From Desulfobacterales bacterium (lineage in GTDB: Bacteria > Desulfobacterota > Desulfobacteria > Desulfobacterales > Desulfosalsimonadaceae): a stretch of 9,315 nucleotides of DNA. A program made the position numbers and the translations under genes. Within the stretch, counting starts at the first letter, position 1. Every line of letters starts with the position of its first letter. Positions 1 through 6,517 of the stretch are shown piece by piece. The notes under the pieces are model-generated. The model saw nothing but the letters and a program-made list of their open reading frames with translations, had not been told where the DNA came from and made no database searches. Location of the stretch: positions 1-9,315 of the forward strand of contig JAGYOT010000049.1 in the NCBI GenBank assembly GCA_018399455.1, in the 5' to 3' direction.

Positions 1-140
1 CCGGCCAGATTGAGGAGCATTTCAAGGGTGTTCTGGGCGAGGGGGTTTCAGCAAGCCTGAGAATGGACCCGCAGGCCAAAACGCTGGGAGAGTATTTACG
101 AACCAAAATTGTTCAAATTCCATCGGAGCTGCTCGGCTAA
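1..140 (+). CDS. C-terminal end of an unidentified protein (partial; possibly a CoA ligase)
   Basis: An open frame enters the window in frame 3 and ends at TAA 138-140, giving the last 45 residues (GQIEEHFKGVLGEGV... to ...IPSELLG). Composition and codon use look like real coding sequence and match the genes downstream. The stretch IEEHFKGVLGEGVSASLRMDP weakly recalls the last alpha/beta element of phenylacetate-CoA-ligase-like adenylating enzymes, but there is too little sequence for a firm call. It does not show the conserved end of a biotin-dependent carboxyltransferase. The gene runs in the same direction as the cluster and stops 78 bases before the MaoC-like gene, so it could be part of the same transcript. 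Confidence 0.6.
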   Translation, partial: GQIEEHFKGVLGEGVSASLRMDPQAKTLGEYLRTKIVQIPSELLG

Positions 141-218
141 AATATTTCCAGCCGGGACTGTTTCGTCTCCAATAATCCGATCAAGGCAAAAACCCTTAGA
201 AATGGAGGCCTGTAAACC

Positions 219-698
219 ATGCCGGACAAATCAAAACCGGAGGAAAAAGCCGTCTATCGGCTGAGCTCCCACAGACGGACAATTACCGAGACAGACATCG
301 TAAATTTTGTAAACCTGACCGGCCTCCATGAACCGCCTTTTATTGATATGGAGTTTGTCGGTTCCCTGCCCGGATCCCACAACAGGCGATTCGCCCCCGC
401 GCCATTATTAATTTCGCTGGGTATGGGCCTTGTGGCAACTCGGCTCGGGCCGGATATCATCGGAAAAATGGCGGCATCCGAGCATCTTGGCGCCTTTCAT
501 GGAATGATCGGGGTTGAGGCCGCCGTAAGAAGCCCGGTATACCCAGGCGATACGCTTTTTGTGGAGCTTGAAGCGTGGGTGGATCGAAAAACGAGCAAAG
601 GGCAAACCATTGTTGATTTACACCATACAATGAAAAACCAGGAAAATGAAGTAGTTGTGCTCTTTACCGAAAAAGTCATTTTCGAAGCAGGCCCTTGA
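219..698 (+). CDS. MaoC-like single-hotdog protein, hydratase dyad not conserved
   Basis: A 159-residue protein, the usual size for one MaoC/FAS1-type hotdog domain. The ATG at 219 follows GGAGG at 204-208. What points to MaoC: the N-terminal segment around TETDIVNFVNLTG (residues 23-35), the central helix RRFAPAPLLISLGMGL (56-71), and VYPGDTLFVELE (107-118), which matches the family's 'P-V-x-x-GDTL' turn. Authentic R-specific enoyl-CoA hydratases have Asp and His in the pattern S-G-D-x-N-P-x-H. Here the equivalent stretch is TGLHEPPFID, so the Asp position is Leu36 and the His position is Phe41. The HG usually found in the central helix region is also missing. The protein may be a thioesterase-like or binding subunit, a partner of another hotdog protein, or a hydratase using other residues. 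The position next to the CoA ligase and dehydrogenases supports an acyl-CoA substrate. The family call is good; the function is open. Confidence 0.8.
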   Translation: MPDKSKPEEKAVYRLSSHRRTITETDIVNFVNLTGLHEPPFIDMEFVGSLPGSHNRRFAPAPLLISLGMGLVATRLGPDIIGKMAASEHLGAFHGMIGVEAAVRSPVYPGDTLFVELEAWVDRKTSKGQTIVDLHHTMKNQENEVVVLFTEKVIFEAGP

Positions 699-755
699 CA
701 GGGATCGTGTTTCTGCCTTTTTCAATCAAATCCAGCCAAAAAACGAGGAGGGACC

Positions 756-2315
756 ATGGACGAAAAAATTCAGGCAAACATGATGAACCGGATTGCACTC
801 GGGGATTGCCTGAGGCGAACGGCCAAGCGCTATCCCAACCATACGGCATTGAAGTACGGGGAAAGGGCGGTTTCTTTTAAAGCTTTAAATGAAATGGCCA
901 ATCAGTTCGGGCGCAGCCTGCTGAACCAGAATTTTCCCAAAGGAACCAAAATCGCTTTTGTCGCGCCCAACAGCATTGAATTCTTCATCGCCTTTTTCGG
1001 TATCGCAAAGGCCGGTCTGATCATGGTGCCGATCAATCCCCTGTTCAAAAAAGAAGAGATGGCTTTTGCCGTCAATGATTCAGACTGTGAAGCCTTTATT
1101 TTTGACGGAAACCTATACGGCCTGATAAAGGATGCTTTCGACGCATTTAAAAAGGTCAAAACCTTTATCGCGTTTAATCCTCCCTCGGATCAATTCCCGG
1201 AATTCTATGAGTTTATGAAGAACGGGGAGGCCGATGAAATCGAGACTTTTATCGGGGACCGGGATGTGGTGGCCATTTATTATACCGGAGGAACCACCAG
1301 TTTCCCCAAAGGCGCCCAGCTGACCCACCTGAGCCTGTTCGTTAATATCAACTCAGCCATGATAGATGTTCAGTTCCGTTCAGCAGATAAATTCGGAATC
1401 GCCCTCCCCCTGTTTCATATCGCCACCCTGACCTGCACCATGTTCATGCTCTTTACCGGCGGGTGCATCGTGTTTATCCCGCAGGTGGATCCGAAAGCCA
1501 TTATGGATATTATTGAACAGGAAAAATTGACCGTTGCCCTGTTGATGCCGCCCTTGTTCCGCCCGATTTTGTCCAGCCCCGAATTCGACAGGCATGATTT
1601 TTCCTCGCTTCGGCTGGTGGTCTATTTCGGCGCCGTGATGCCGGAGAACCTCATGCATGAAGTCATGGACAAATTCTGTCCGAATCTGGCGCTGGCCTTC
1701 GGACAAACCGAAATGTCGCCCTGCACCACCCTGTTCAAGCCGGAGGATCATCTGGCAAAGCCCAATTCCCTGGGGATGTCCACGATACACTGCGAGATCG
1801 AGGTAATGGACAACAACGGCAACCTGCTGCCGAGAGGCGAGACCGGCGAATTCGTGTACCGATCGCCCTCGGTCATGAAGGGATATTACGGGAACCCTGA
1901 GTACAACAAGGATGCGTTTGCCGGCGGGTGGTTCCACAGCGGAGACCTTGGCTATCTTGATGAAGACGGCTTTCTGTTTTTTGTTGATCGAAAAAAAGAC
2001 ATGATCAAGACCGGCGGAGAAAACGTCGCTTCCATTGAAGTGGAAAAAACCATCTTTCTCGATCCCCGGGTGATGGAAGTCCAGGTGGTGGGTCTATACC
2101 ACGAGCGATGGAGCGAGGCCGTCACCGCGTTTGTTGTTCCCAAAGCCGGGGAAACCATTCAGGAAGAGGAAATTATTGGGCTATGCAAGGAAAAGATGGC
2201 CGGATTCAAAGCCCCGAAACGGGTAATCTTTCTGGAAGAGCTGCCCAAAAGCCCGGTGGGCAAGGTGCTCAAGTACAAACTTAAAGAGCAATATAAGGAT
2301 CTATACACCGGATAA
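756..2315 (+). CDS. AMP-forming acyl-CoA synthetase (fatty acid-CoA ligase family)
   Basis: A 519-residue class I adenylate-forming enzyme that would make acyl-CoA from a free acid, ATP and CoA through an acyl-AMP. All core motifs are present in order: the phosphate-binding loop YYTGGTTSFPKG (175-186), FGQTE (315-319), HSGDLGYLDEDG (394-405), the hinge region DRKKDMIKTGGENV (411-424), and PKSPVGKVLK near the end with the likely adenylation Lys503. No signal peptide or membrane segment is visible, so it is probably cytoplasmic. The ATG at 756 follows GAGGAGGG at 745-752. A second ATG at residues 9-10 is possible but has a poorer ribosome site. The stop is 16 bases before the first dehydrogenase gene, so the two are almost certainly co-transcribed. 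Chain length and branching preference cannot be read from sequence alone. The dehydrogenase and carboxylase neighbours suggest a medium or branched acid. Confidence 0.92.
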   Translation: MDEKIQANMMNRIALGDCLRRTAKRYPNHTALKYGERAVSFKALNEMANQFGRSLLNQNFPKGTKIAFVAPNSIEFFIAFFGIAKAGLIMVPINPLFKKEEMAFAVNDSDCEAFIFDGNLYGLIKDAFDAFKKVKTFIAFNPPSDQFPEFYEFMKNGEADEIETFIGDRDVVAIYYTGGTTSFPKGAQLTHLSLFVNINSAMIDVQFRSADKFGIALPLFHIATLTCTMFMLFTGGCIVFIPQVDPKAIMDIIEQEKLTVALLMPPLFRPILSSPEFDRHDFSSLRLVVYFGAVMPENLMHEVMDKFCPNLALAFGQTEMSPCTTLFKPEDHLAKPNSLGMSTIHCEIEVMDNNGNLLPRGETGEFVYRSPSVMKGYYGNPEYNKDAFAGGWFHSGDLGYLDEDGFLFFVDRKKDMIKTGGENVASIEVEKTIFLDPRVMEVQVVGLYHERWSEAVTAFVVPKAGETIQEEEIIGLCKEKMAGFKAPKRVIFLEELPKSPVGKVLKYKLKEQYKDLYTG

Positions 2316-2331
2316 AAGAAGAGAGGTTGCA

Positions 2332-3498
2332 ATGGAAAAGGTTAAATCCGCCCATCAATTGTATTTTAGCCGGGACCATGAAATGGTTCGAAAGGCAGTT
2401 CGGGAATTCATCAGAAAAGAAATCCAGCCCAATCTGGATGAATGGGAAGAAAACGGATCCGCCCCGCTTCATGAGATTTTCAAAAAACTGGGAGATCTTG
2501 GCTTTTTGGGCATTCGGTACGATCCGGCCTATGGGGGCCAGGGGCTGGATTACTGGTATGAACTGGCCTTTCTCGAGGAACTGGGTCATATTCAGGGGCT
2601 GGGCCTGCCCGTTGCCATCGCGGTCCAGACGCACATGGCGACCCCGGCAATAGACGAATTCGGCAGTGAATACCTCAAGGAAACCTATTTAAGGCCGGCA
2701 ATCGCAGGCGAAATGGTATCGTCCATCGCCGTCACCGAGCCGGGAGCAGGCTCTGATGTCAGCGCACTGCTCACCACCGCCGTTCGTGACGGGAACAGCT
2801 ATGTAATCAACGGCTCCAAGACCTATATCACAAACGGGACCCAGGCCGACTTTCTAACGCTTCTGGCGCGAACCAGTGACGATCCGGGCTACCATTCCTT
2901 CAGCCTCTTTGTTGTTCCCACAAACCTGCCCGGTTTCCAGGTCAGCAAAAAGCTCGACAAACTCGGCATGCGAAGCAGTGATACGGCCGAGCTGTTTTTT
3001 GACAATGTCCGGGTGCCGGCCGAAAACCTGATTGGAAGGGAAGGCGAAGGGTTTATTTATCAGATGCAGCAGTTTCAGCATGAGCGTTTTTCGGCGATCC
3101 CCCCGGGCTATATTGTCGCCAGAGACATTATTGATATTACCGTGGGGCACCTAAAAGACCGTGTCGTATTCGGAAAGCCTTTGATCAAGCGGCAGGTCCT
3201 GCAGCACCGGCTGACCGCATGGCTGACGGAAATCGAATGCCTTAAACAATTCACCTATCATATTGTACGCATGAAGATGGCCGGCCTGGATGCCACCCGG
3301 GAGATCACCATGGGCAAGTTAAAAGCGGCCAGACTGCTCCAGGACGTGGCAGCGGGTTGCATTCAGATGTATGGCGGCCTGGGATTCATGAATGAAATGC
3401 TGATAACCCGGTATTATCGGGATGCCCGGATCATTTCCGTTGGTGGCGGCGCAGACGAGGTAATGTGTGAGGTGCTCGCCGGGATGGAGGGGTATTGA
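2332..3498 (+). CDS. Acyl-CoA dehydrogenase A (isovaleryl-/citronellyl-CoA dehydrogenase-like)
   Basis: A 388-residue FAD enzyme expected to oxidise an acyl-CoA to the trans-2-enoyl-CoA and pass electrons to electron-transfer flavoprotein. The normal three-part fold is complete: N-terminal helical part (about 1-125), middle beta domain with the signature AVTEPGAGSD (133-142) and LFFDNVRVP (221-229), and C-terminal helical part with QMYGGLGFMNEMLITRYYRDAR (345-366). The place where medium- and short-chain enzymes have the catalytic Glu (xEGT) reads GGGADEVM (371-378). The likely base is instead Glu251 in QHERF, as in isovaleryl-CoA dehydrogenase and long-chain acyl-CoA dehydrogenase. That arrangement, with GGGADEVM, resembles my memory of citronellyl-CoA dehydrogenase (AtuD); the substrate is inferred. 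The ATG at 2332 follows GAGAGG at 2321-2326. A close paralogue lies at 5268-6443, beyond the biotin genes. Confidence 0.93.
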   Translation: MEKVKSAHQLYFSRDHEMVRKAVREFIRKEIQPNLDEWEENGSAPLHEIFKKLGDLGFLGIRYDPAYGGQGLDYWYELAFLEELGHIQGLGLPVAIAVQTHMATPAIDEFGSEYLKETYLRPAIAGEMVSSIAVTEPGAGSDVSALLTTAVRDGNSYVINGSKTYITNGTQADFLTLLARTSDDPGYHSFSLFVVPTNLPGFQVSKKLDKLGMRSSDTAELFFDNVRVPAENLIGREGEGFIYQMQQFQHERFSAIPPGYIVARDIIDITVGHLKDRVVFGKPLIKRQVLQHRLTAWLTEIECLKQFTYHIVRMKMAGLDATREITMGKLKAARLLQDVAAGCIQMYGGLGFMNEMLITRYYRDARIISVGGGADEVMCEVLAGMEGY

Positions 3499-3568
3499 TT
3501 TTTGTTCGACGACGGATCAGGACATCACTTTTACATCCGGAATTTGGCGATAAAGGAGATGAAAAGGA

Positions 3569-3817
3569 ATGAGCAAACAAATTGAAGTTAACGCCCCCAT
3601 GTCAGGAGTATTTTACAGGCGTCCGTCACCTGAGGCGCCCCCTTATGTCGAGGTGGGCAGTACAGTTAAAAAAAAACAGACTTTGGCACTGCTTGAGACC
3701 ATGAAAGTGTTTCAGAAGGTCAAAGCCCCCGCTGCAGGAAGAATTGTCGAAATCAAGGCGGAAAACGAAGCTCCCTTGAAAGACGGCGATCCGATGTTTG
3801 TCATTGAAACGAATTAG
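3569..3817 (+). CDS. Biotin carboxyl carrier protein, minimal AccB-like biotinyl domain
   Basis: An 82-residue protein that is little more than a biotinyl domain. Biotin would be attached to Lys46 in ETMKV (residues 43-47); the most common form of this motif is EAMKM. The N-terminal part, NAPMSGVFYRRPSPEAPPYVEVG (8-30), matches the AccB form that carries the protruding 'thumb' loop between the first strands ([21 protein letters not shown] in E. coli), so it is closer to acetyl-CoA carboxylase carriers than to lipoyl domains. Compared with E. coli AccB (156 residues) the long N-terminal region and linker are absent. The ATG at 3569 is served by AAGGAG at 3553-3558. The biotin carboxylase gene starts 19 bases after the stop, so the two subunits are presumably made together. 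It would carry carboxybiotin from the carboxylase to a carboxyltransferase encoded elsewhere. A biotin ligase would be needed and is not in the window. Confidence 0.92.
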   Translation: MSKQIEVNAPMSGVFYRRPSPEAPPYVEVGSTVKKKQTLALLETMKVFQKVKAPAAGRIVEIKAENEAPLKDGDPMFVIETN

Positions 3818-3836
3818 CCGGAGAAAGGGATTTTAA

Positions 3837-5234
3837 ATGTTTTCGAAAATTCTGATTGCCAACCGGGGCGAGATCGCCCTCCGGGTCCTGCGGGCGGCCA
3901 GAGAACTCGGGATCAGGTCTGTGGCGGTCTATTCCGAAGCGGATACGGAAAGCCTCCATGTAAGGCTCGCGGATGAAGCCGTCTGCATCGGCCCCCCGCC
4001 CGGGCAAAAGAGCTACCTGGATATGGCGGCGGTTATCGGCGCCGCCCGGAAGACAGGGGCGGAAGCGATTCACCCAGGGTACGGCTATCTGGCTGAAAAC
4101 GCCGGCTTTGCCAGGGCCTGCAAAAACGCCGGGCTGGTTTTTATCGGGCCGACACCGGAGAATCTGGACCTGGCCGGCGATAAAATCAAGGCCAAAACAC
4201 TCATTGAAAATGCCGGCGTCCCGACGGTGCCTTCAAGCCCCGGCGCGGTGGAATCTGTTGGGAGTGCGGTTCAACGGGCTGATGAAATCGGATACCCGGT
4301 TATGATAAAAGCGTCGGCCGGCGGCGGCGGCCGGGGAATTCGCATCTGCAATGACGAGGCGGCCCTGCGGGAAGACTTCGCCGTTGCCAAAGCCGAAGTC
4401 AAGGCCGCTTTTGGCGATGAAGCGGTCTTTGTGGAAAAATGCCTTATCGCTCCCCGCCACATCGAATTTCAGATCCTGGCTGATCAATACGGGAATATCA
4501 TTCATTTGGGCGAGCGGGAGTGCTCAATTCAGCGCCGGTATCAAAAACTGATCGAGGAGGCGCCCTCCCCGGCTTTGACGCCCCCGCTGCGCGATGAAAT
4601 GGGGCGGGCCGCGATCAATGCCGCCCGCGCGATCGGCTACTTCAACGCCGGAACGGTCGAATTTCTGCTTGATCAGCAGGGCAGATTCTACTTTATGGAG
4701 ATTAACGCCCGGATCCAGGTCGAACATCCCGTAACGGAAATCGTTACCGGCATTGACCTGGTCAAGGAACAGATCCGCCTTTCAAACGGCGGGCGGCTCG
4801 AATACGGATTCAGGGATATAAAGTTTCGCGGATGGGCGATTGAATGCCGGATCAATGCAGAGAATCCGGATATGAATTTCATGCCCTCGCCCGGAACCGT
4901 TGAAACCTATATTCCGCCCGGGGGATTCGGCATTCGCCTGGACTCGCATCTTTACCAGGGGTACGAGCTGCCGGTTTACTATGACTCTCTGATAGGCAAA
5001 CTTATTGCCTATGATCTCAGCCGGCAAGGCGCCATCCAAGTTCTGCGCAGGGCCCTTCACGAATTTACCATCCATCCCGTGAAAACGACCATCCCTTTAT
5101 ATCAACAGATTGTCGAAGACCCGGATTTCCAGCAGGGCAATATCCACACGGGCTATACCAGGAAGTTCGTTCCCGATGAGGATGAGGACGAAGAGGAAGA
5201 CGAAGACGAAAACGGAGACGCTGGCAGCTCTTAA
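3837..5234 (+). CDS. Biotin carboxylase subunit of an acyl-CoA carboxylase (AccC-like) with acidic tail
   Basis: A 465-residue ATP-grasp enzyme that carboxylates the biotin of a carrier protein using bicarbonate and ATP. Domains in order: N-terminal domain beginning FSKILIANRGEIALRVLRAA, ATP-grasp region with the glycine-rich lid ASAGGGGRGIR (159-169), RHIEFQILAD (207-216) and GERECSIQRRYQKLIEEAPSP (225-245), and the active-site block MEINARIQVEHPVTE (287-301). The Glu, Asn, Arg, Gln, Val and Glu residues of that block are kept, while the usual Thr of MNTRIQVEH is Ala291. The catalytic-arginine region ECRINAE (336-342) is present. Length is normal to about residue 445, after which an unusual tail of almost pure Asp and Glu runs to about 461. 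There is no fused biotinyl or carboxyltransferase domain, so it needs the adjacent carrier and an unseen carboxyltransferase. The ATG at 3837 follows GAGAAAGGGA at 3821-3830. It could be a housekeeping AccC, but its place between two dehydrogenases favours a catabolic carboxylase. Confidence 0.94.
   Translation: MFSKILIANRGEIALRVLRAARELGIRSVAVYSEADTESLHVRLADEAVCIGPPPGQKSYLDMAAVIGAARKTGAEAIHPGYGYLAENAGFARACKNAGLVFIGPTPENLDLAGDKIKAKTLIENAGVPTVPSSPGAVESVGSAVQRADEIGYPVMIKASAGGGGRGIRICNDEAALREDFAVAKAEVKAAFGDEAVFVEKCLIAPRHIEFQILADQYGNIIHLGERECSIQRRYQKLIEEAPSPALTPPLRDEMGRAAINAARAIGYFNAGTVEFLLDQQGRFYFMEINARIQVEHPVTEIVTGIDLVKEQIRLSNGGRLEYGFRDIKFRGWAIECRINAENPDMNFMPSPGTVETYIPPGGFGIRLDSHLYQGYELPVYYDSLIGKLIAYDLSRQGAIQVLRRALHEFTIHPVKTTIPLYQQIVEDPDFQQGNIHTGYTRKFVPDEDEDEEEDEDENGDAGSS
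5178..5220 (+). other. Low-complexity stretch coding the acidic tail of the biotin carboxylase
   Basis: The end of the biotin carboxylase gene is a purine-rich run of GAx codons encoding about 13 almost uninterrupted Asp and Glu residues, followed by NGDAGSS. The bases alternate GAT/GAG/GAC/GAA irregularly, so this is not a perfect codon repeat. It lies beyond the conserved carboxylase fold. It could be a solubility or interaction tail, for example one that contacts the Lys/Arg-containing carrier, or a product of replication slippage. The tail is read directly; any role is inference. Confidence 0.75.
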
Positions 5235-5267
5235 ACCATTTAATGCCATAAATGTCTGGGGGAATCG

Positions 5268-6443
5268 ATGAGCATCAAAAATAAAAGCAAAACCACACGG
5301 GATTTATACTTTACCAAAGATCACGAGATGGTGCGGCGGGCCGTAAGGGATTTTATCAGCAAGGAAATCAATCCGTATGTCGAGGATTGGGAGGCTGACG
5401 GGTTTGTCCCGTTAAAACCGCTGTTTCAAAAAATGGGGAAGCTTGGGTTTTTGGGAATTCGCTACGACCCGGCCTATGGGGGCCAGGGACTGGACTACTG
5501 GTACGACCTGGTTTTTCTGGAGGAACTGGGTCATATCCCCGCCCTTGGCCTGCCCGTCGCCATCACCGTTCAGACTCACATGGCGACCCCTGCCATTGCT
5601 GAATTCGGCAGCGAATATCTAAAGCAGAATTATTTAAAAGCCGCCATTAGCGGCGATATGGTGGGAGCCATAGCCGTAACTGAACCCAACGCCGGCTCTG
5701 ACGTTGCTGCGTTGCAGACAACAGCCCTAAAAAACGGGAACAATTACGTGATCAACGGCTCAAAACTCTACATCACAAACGGAACCCAGGCCGACTTTTT
5801 TACCCTTCTGGCAAGGACCAGTGACGCGCCGGGCTACAGCGCTTTTAGTCTTTTTGTCGTGCCGGCGGATCTGCCGGGGATTACCGTGGGCCGAAAACTG
5901 GATAAAATGTGCGCCCGGATCAGCGATACCGCCGAACTGTTTTTCGATAATGTCAAAGTCCCGGCTGAAAACCTGATCGGCAACGAAAATGAAGGTTTTT
6001 TCTATCAGATGAAGCAGTTTCAACATGAGCGGTTTTCATTGCTGCCCTTTGCATGCAAGGCCTGCGACGTAATTATTAAGCTGACCGTTGACTACATCAA
6101 AGACCGGATCGTATTCGGCTCGCCGTTGATTAAAAAACAGGTGTTGAGACATAAGCTGGCTGACTATCACACTGAAATCGAAGCCCTGCGGCAGCTGATT
6201 TATCATATTGTCCGCATGAAGCAAGACGGCATGGACGCCACCCTGGAAATCTCAATGGGAAAACTGAAAGCCGGCAAGCTGCTCAGCAGGATAGCCGATG
6301 GCTGTTTGCAGATGTTCGGGGGCATCGGGCTGATGAACGAAATGGTGATCTCCCGCTATTACCGGGATGCGAGGGGCCTCTCCATAGGCGGCGGCGCGGA
6401 CGAGGTTATGCGTGAGGTGATCGCAAGATCCAAAGGCTATTGA
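5268..6443 (+). CDS. Acyl-CoA dehydrogenase B, paralogue of dehydrogenase A
   Basis: A 391-residue acyl-CoA dehydrogenase with the full fold: signature AVTEPNAGSD (136-145), LFFDNVKVP (224-232) and QMFGGIGLMNEMVISRYYRDAR (348-369). As in gene A, the C-terminal motif is GGGADEVM and the probable catalytic base is Glu254 in QHERF. By eye roughly two thirds of residues match gene A, with whole blocks unchanged (for example FLGIRYDPAYGGQGLDYWY), so the pair arose by duplication. Differences cluster at the presumed substrate side: HERFSLLPFACKACD replaces HERFSAIPPGYIVARD, and MCARISD replaces the family-typical LGMRSSD. The ATG at 5268 has only a modest ribosome site (GGGGGA at 5258-5263), 33 bases after the biotin carboxylase stop. 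The two enzymes may act on successive or differently sized intermediates of the same branched chain; the substrate is unknown. Confidence 0.93.
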   Translation: MSIKNKSKTTRDLYFTKDHEMVRRAVRDFISKEINPYVEDWEADGFVPLKPLFQKMGKLGFLGIRYDPAYGGQGLDYWYDLVFLEELGHIPALGLPVAITVQTHMATPAIAEFGSEYLKQNYLKAAISGDMVGAIAVTEPNAGSDVAALQTTALKNGNNYVINGSKLYITNGTQADFFTLLARTSDAPGYSAFSLFVVPADLPGITVGRKLDKMCARISDTAELFFDNVKVPAENLIGNENEGFFYQMKQFQHERFSLLPFACKACDVIIKLTVDYIKDRIVFGSPLIKKQVLRHKLADYHTEIEALRQLIYHIVRMKQDGMDATLEISMGKLKAGKLLSRIADGCLQMFGGIGLMNEMVISRYYRDARGLSIGGGADEVMREVIARSKGY

Positions 6444-6517
6444 CAACAACCTTAAGCCTGTAAATCCGGCAATGCCTGAATAAGGCCCGAAGAAAACCTT
6501 GAGGAAAGGATCCTGTA

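Noticed and set aside
109..143. TTGTTC and TAAAAT as a possible promoter before the MaoC-like gene
   Set aside because: The spacer is 23 bases, too long for a sigma-70 type promoter, and the boxes lie in the end of the upstream coding sequence.
1380..1937. Long open frame on the minus strand (185 residues) inside the CoA ligase gene
   Set aside because: It is antisense to the conserved motifs of the ligase, resembles no family I know, and has no ribosome site of note; it is a by-product of the coding strand's composition.
3510..3541. Inverted match CGGAT / ATCCG between dehydrogenase A and the carrier gene
   Set aside because: Only a five-base stem with a loop of about 17 bases and no T run; too weak for a terminator or a regulatory RNA.
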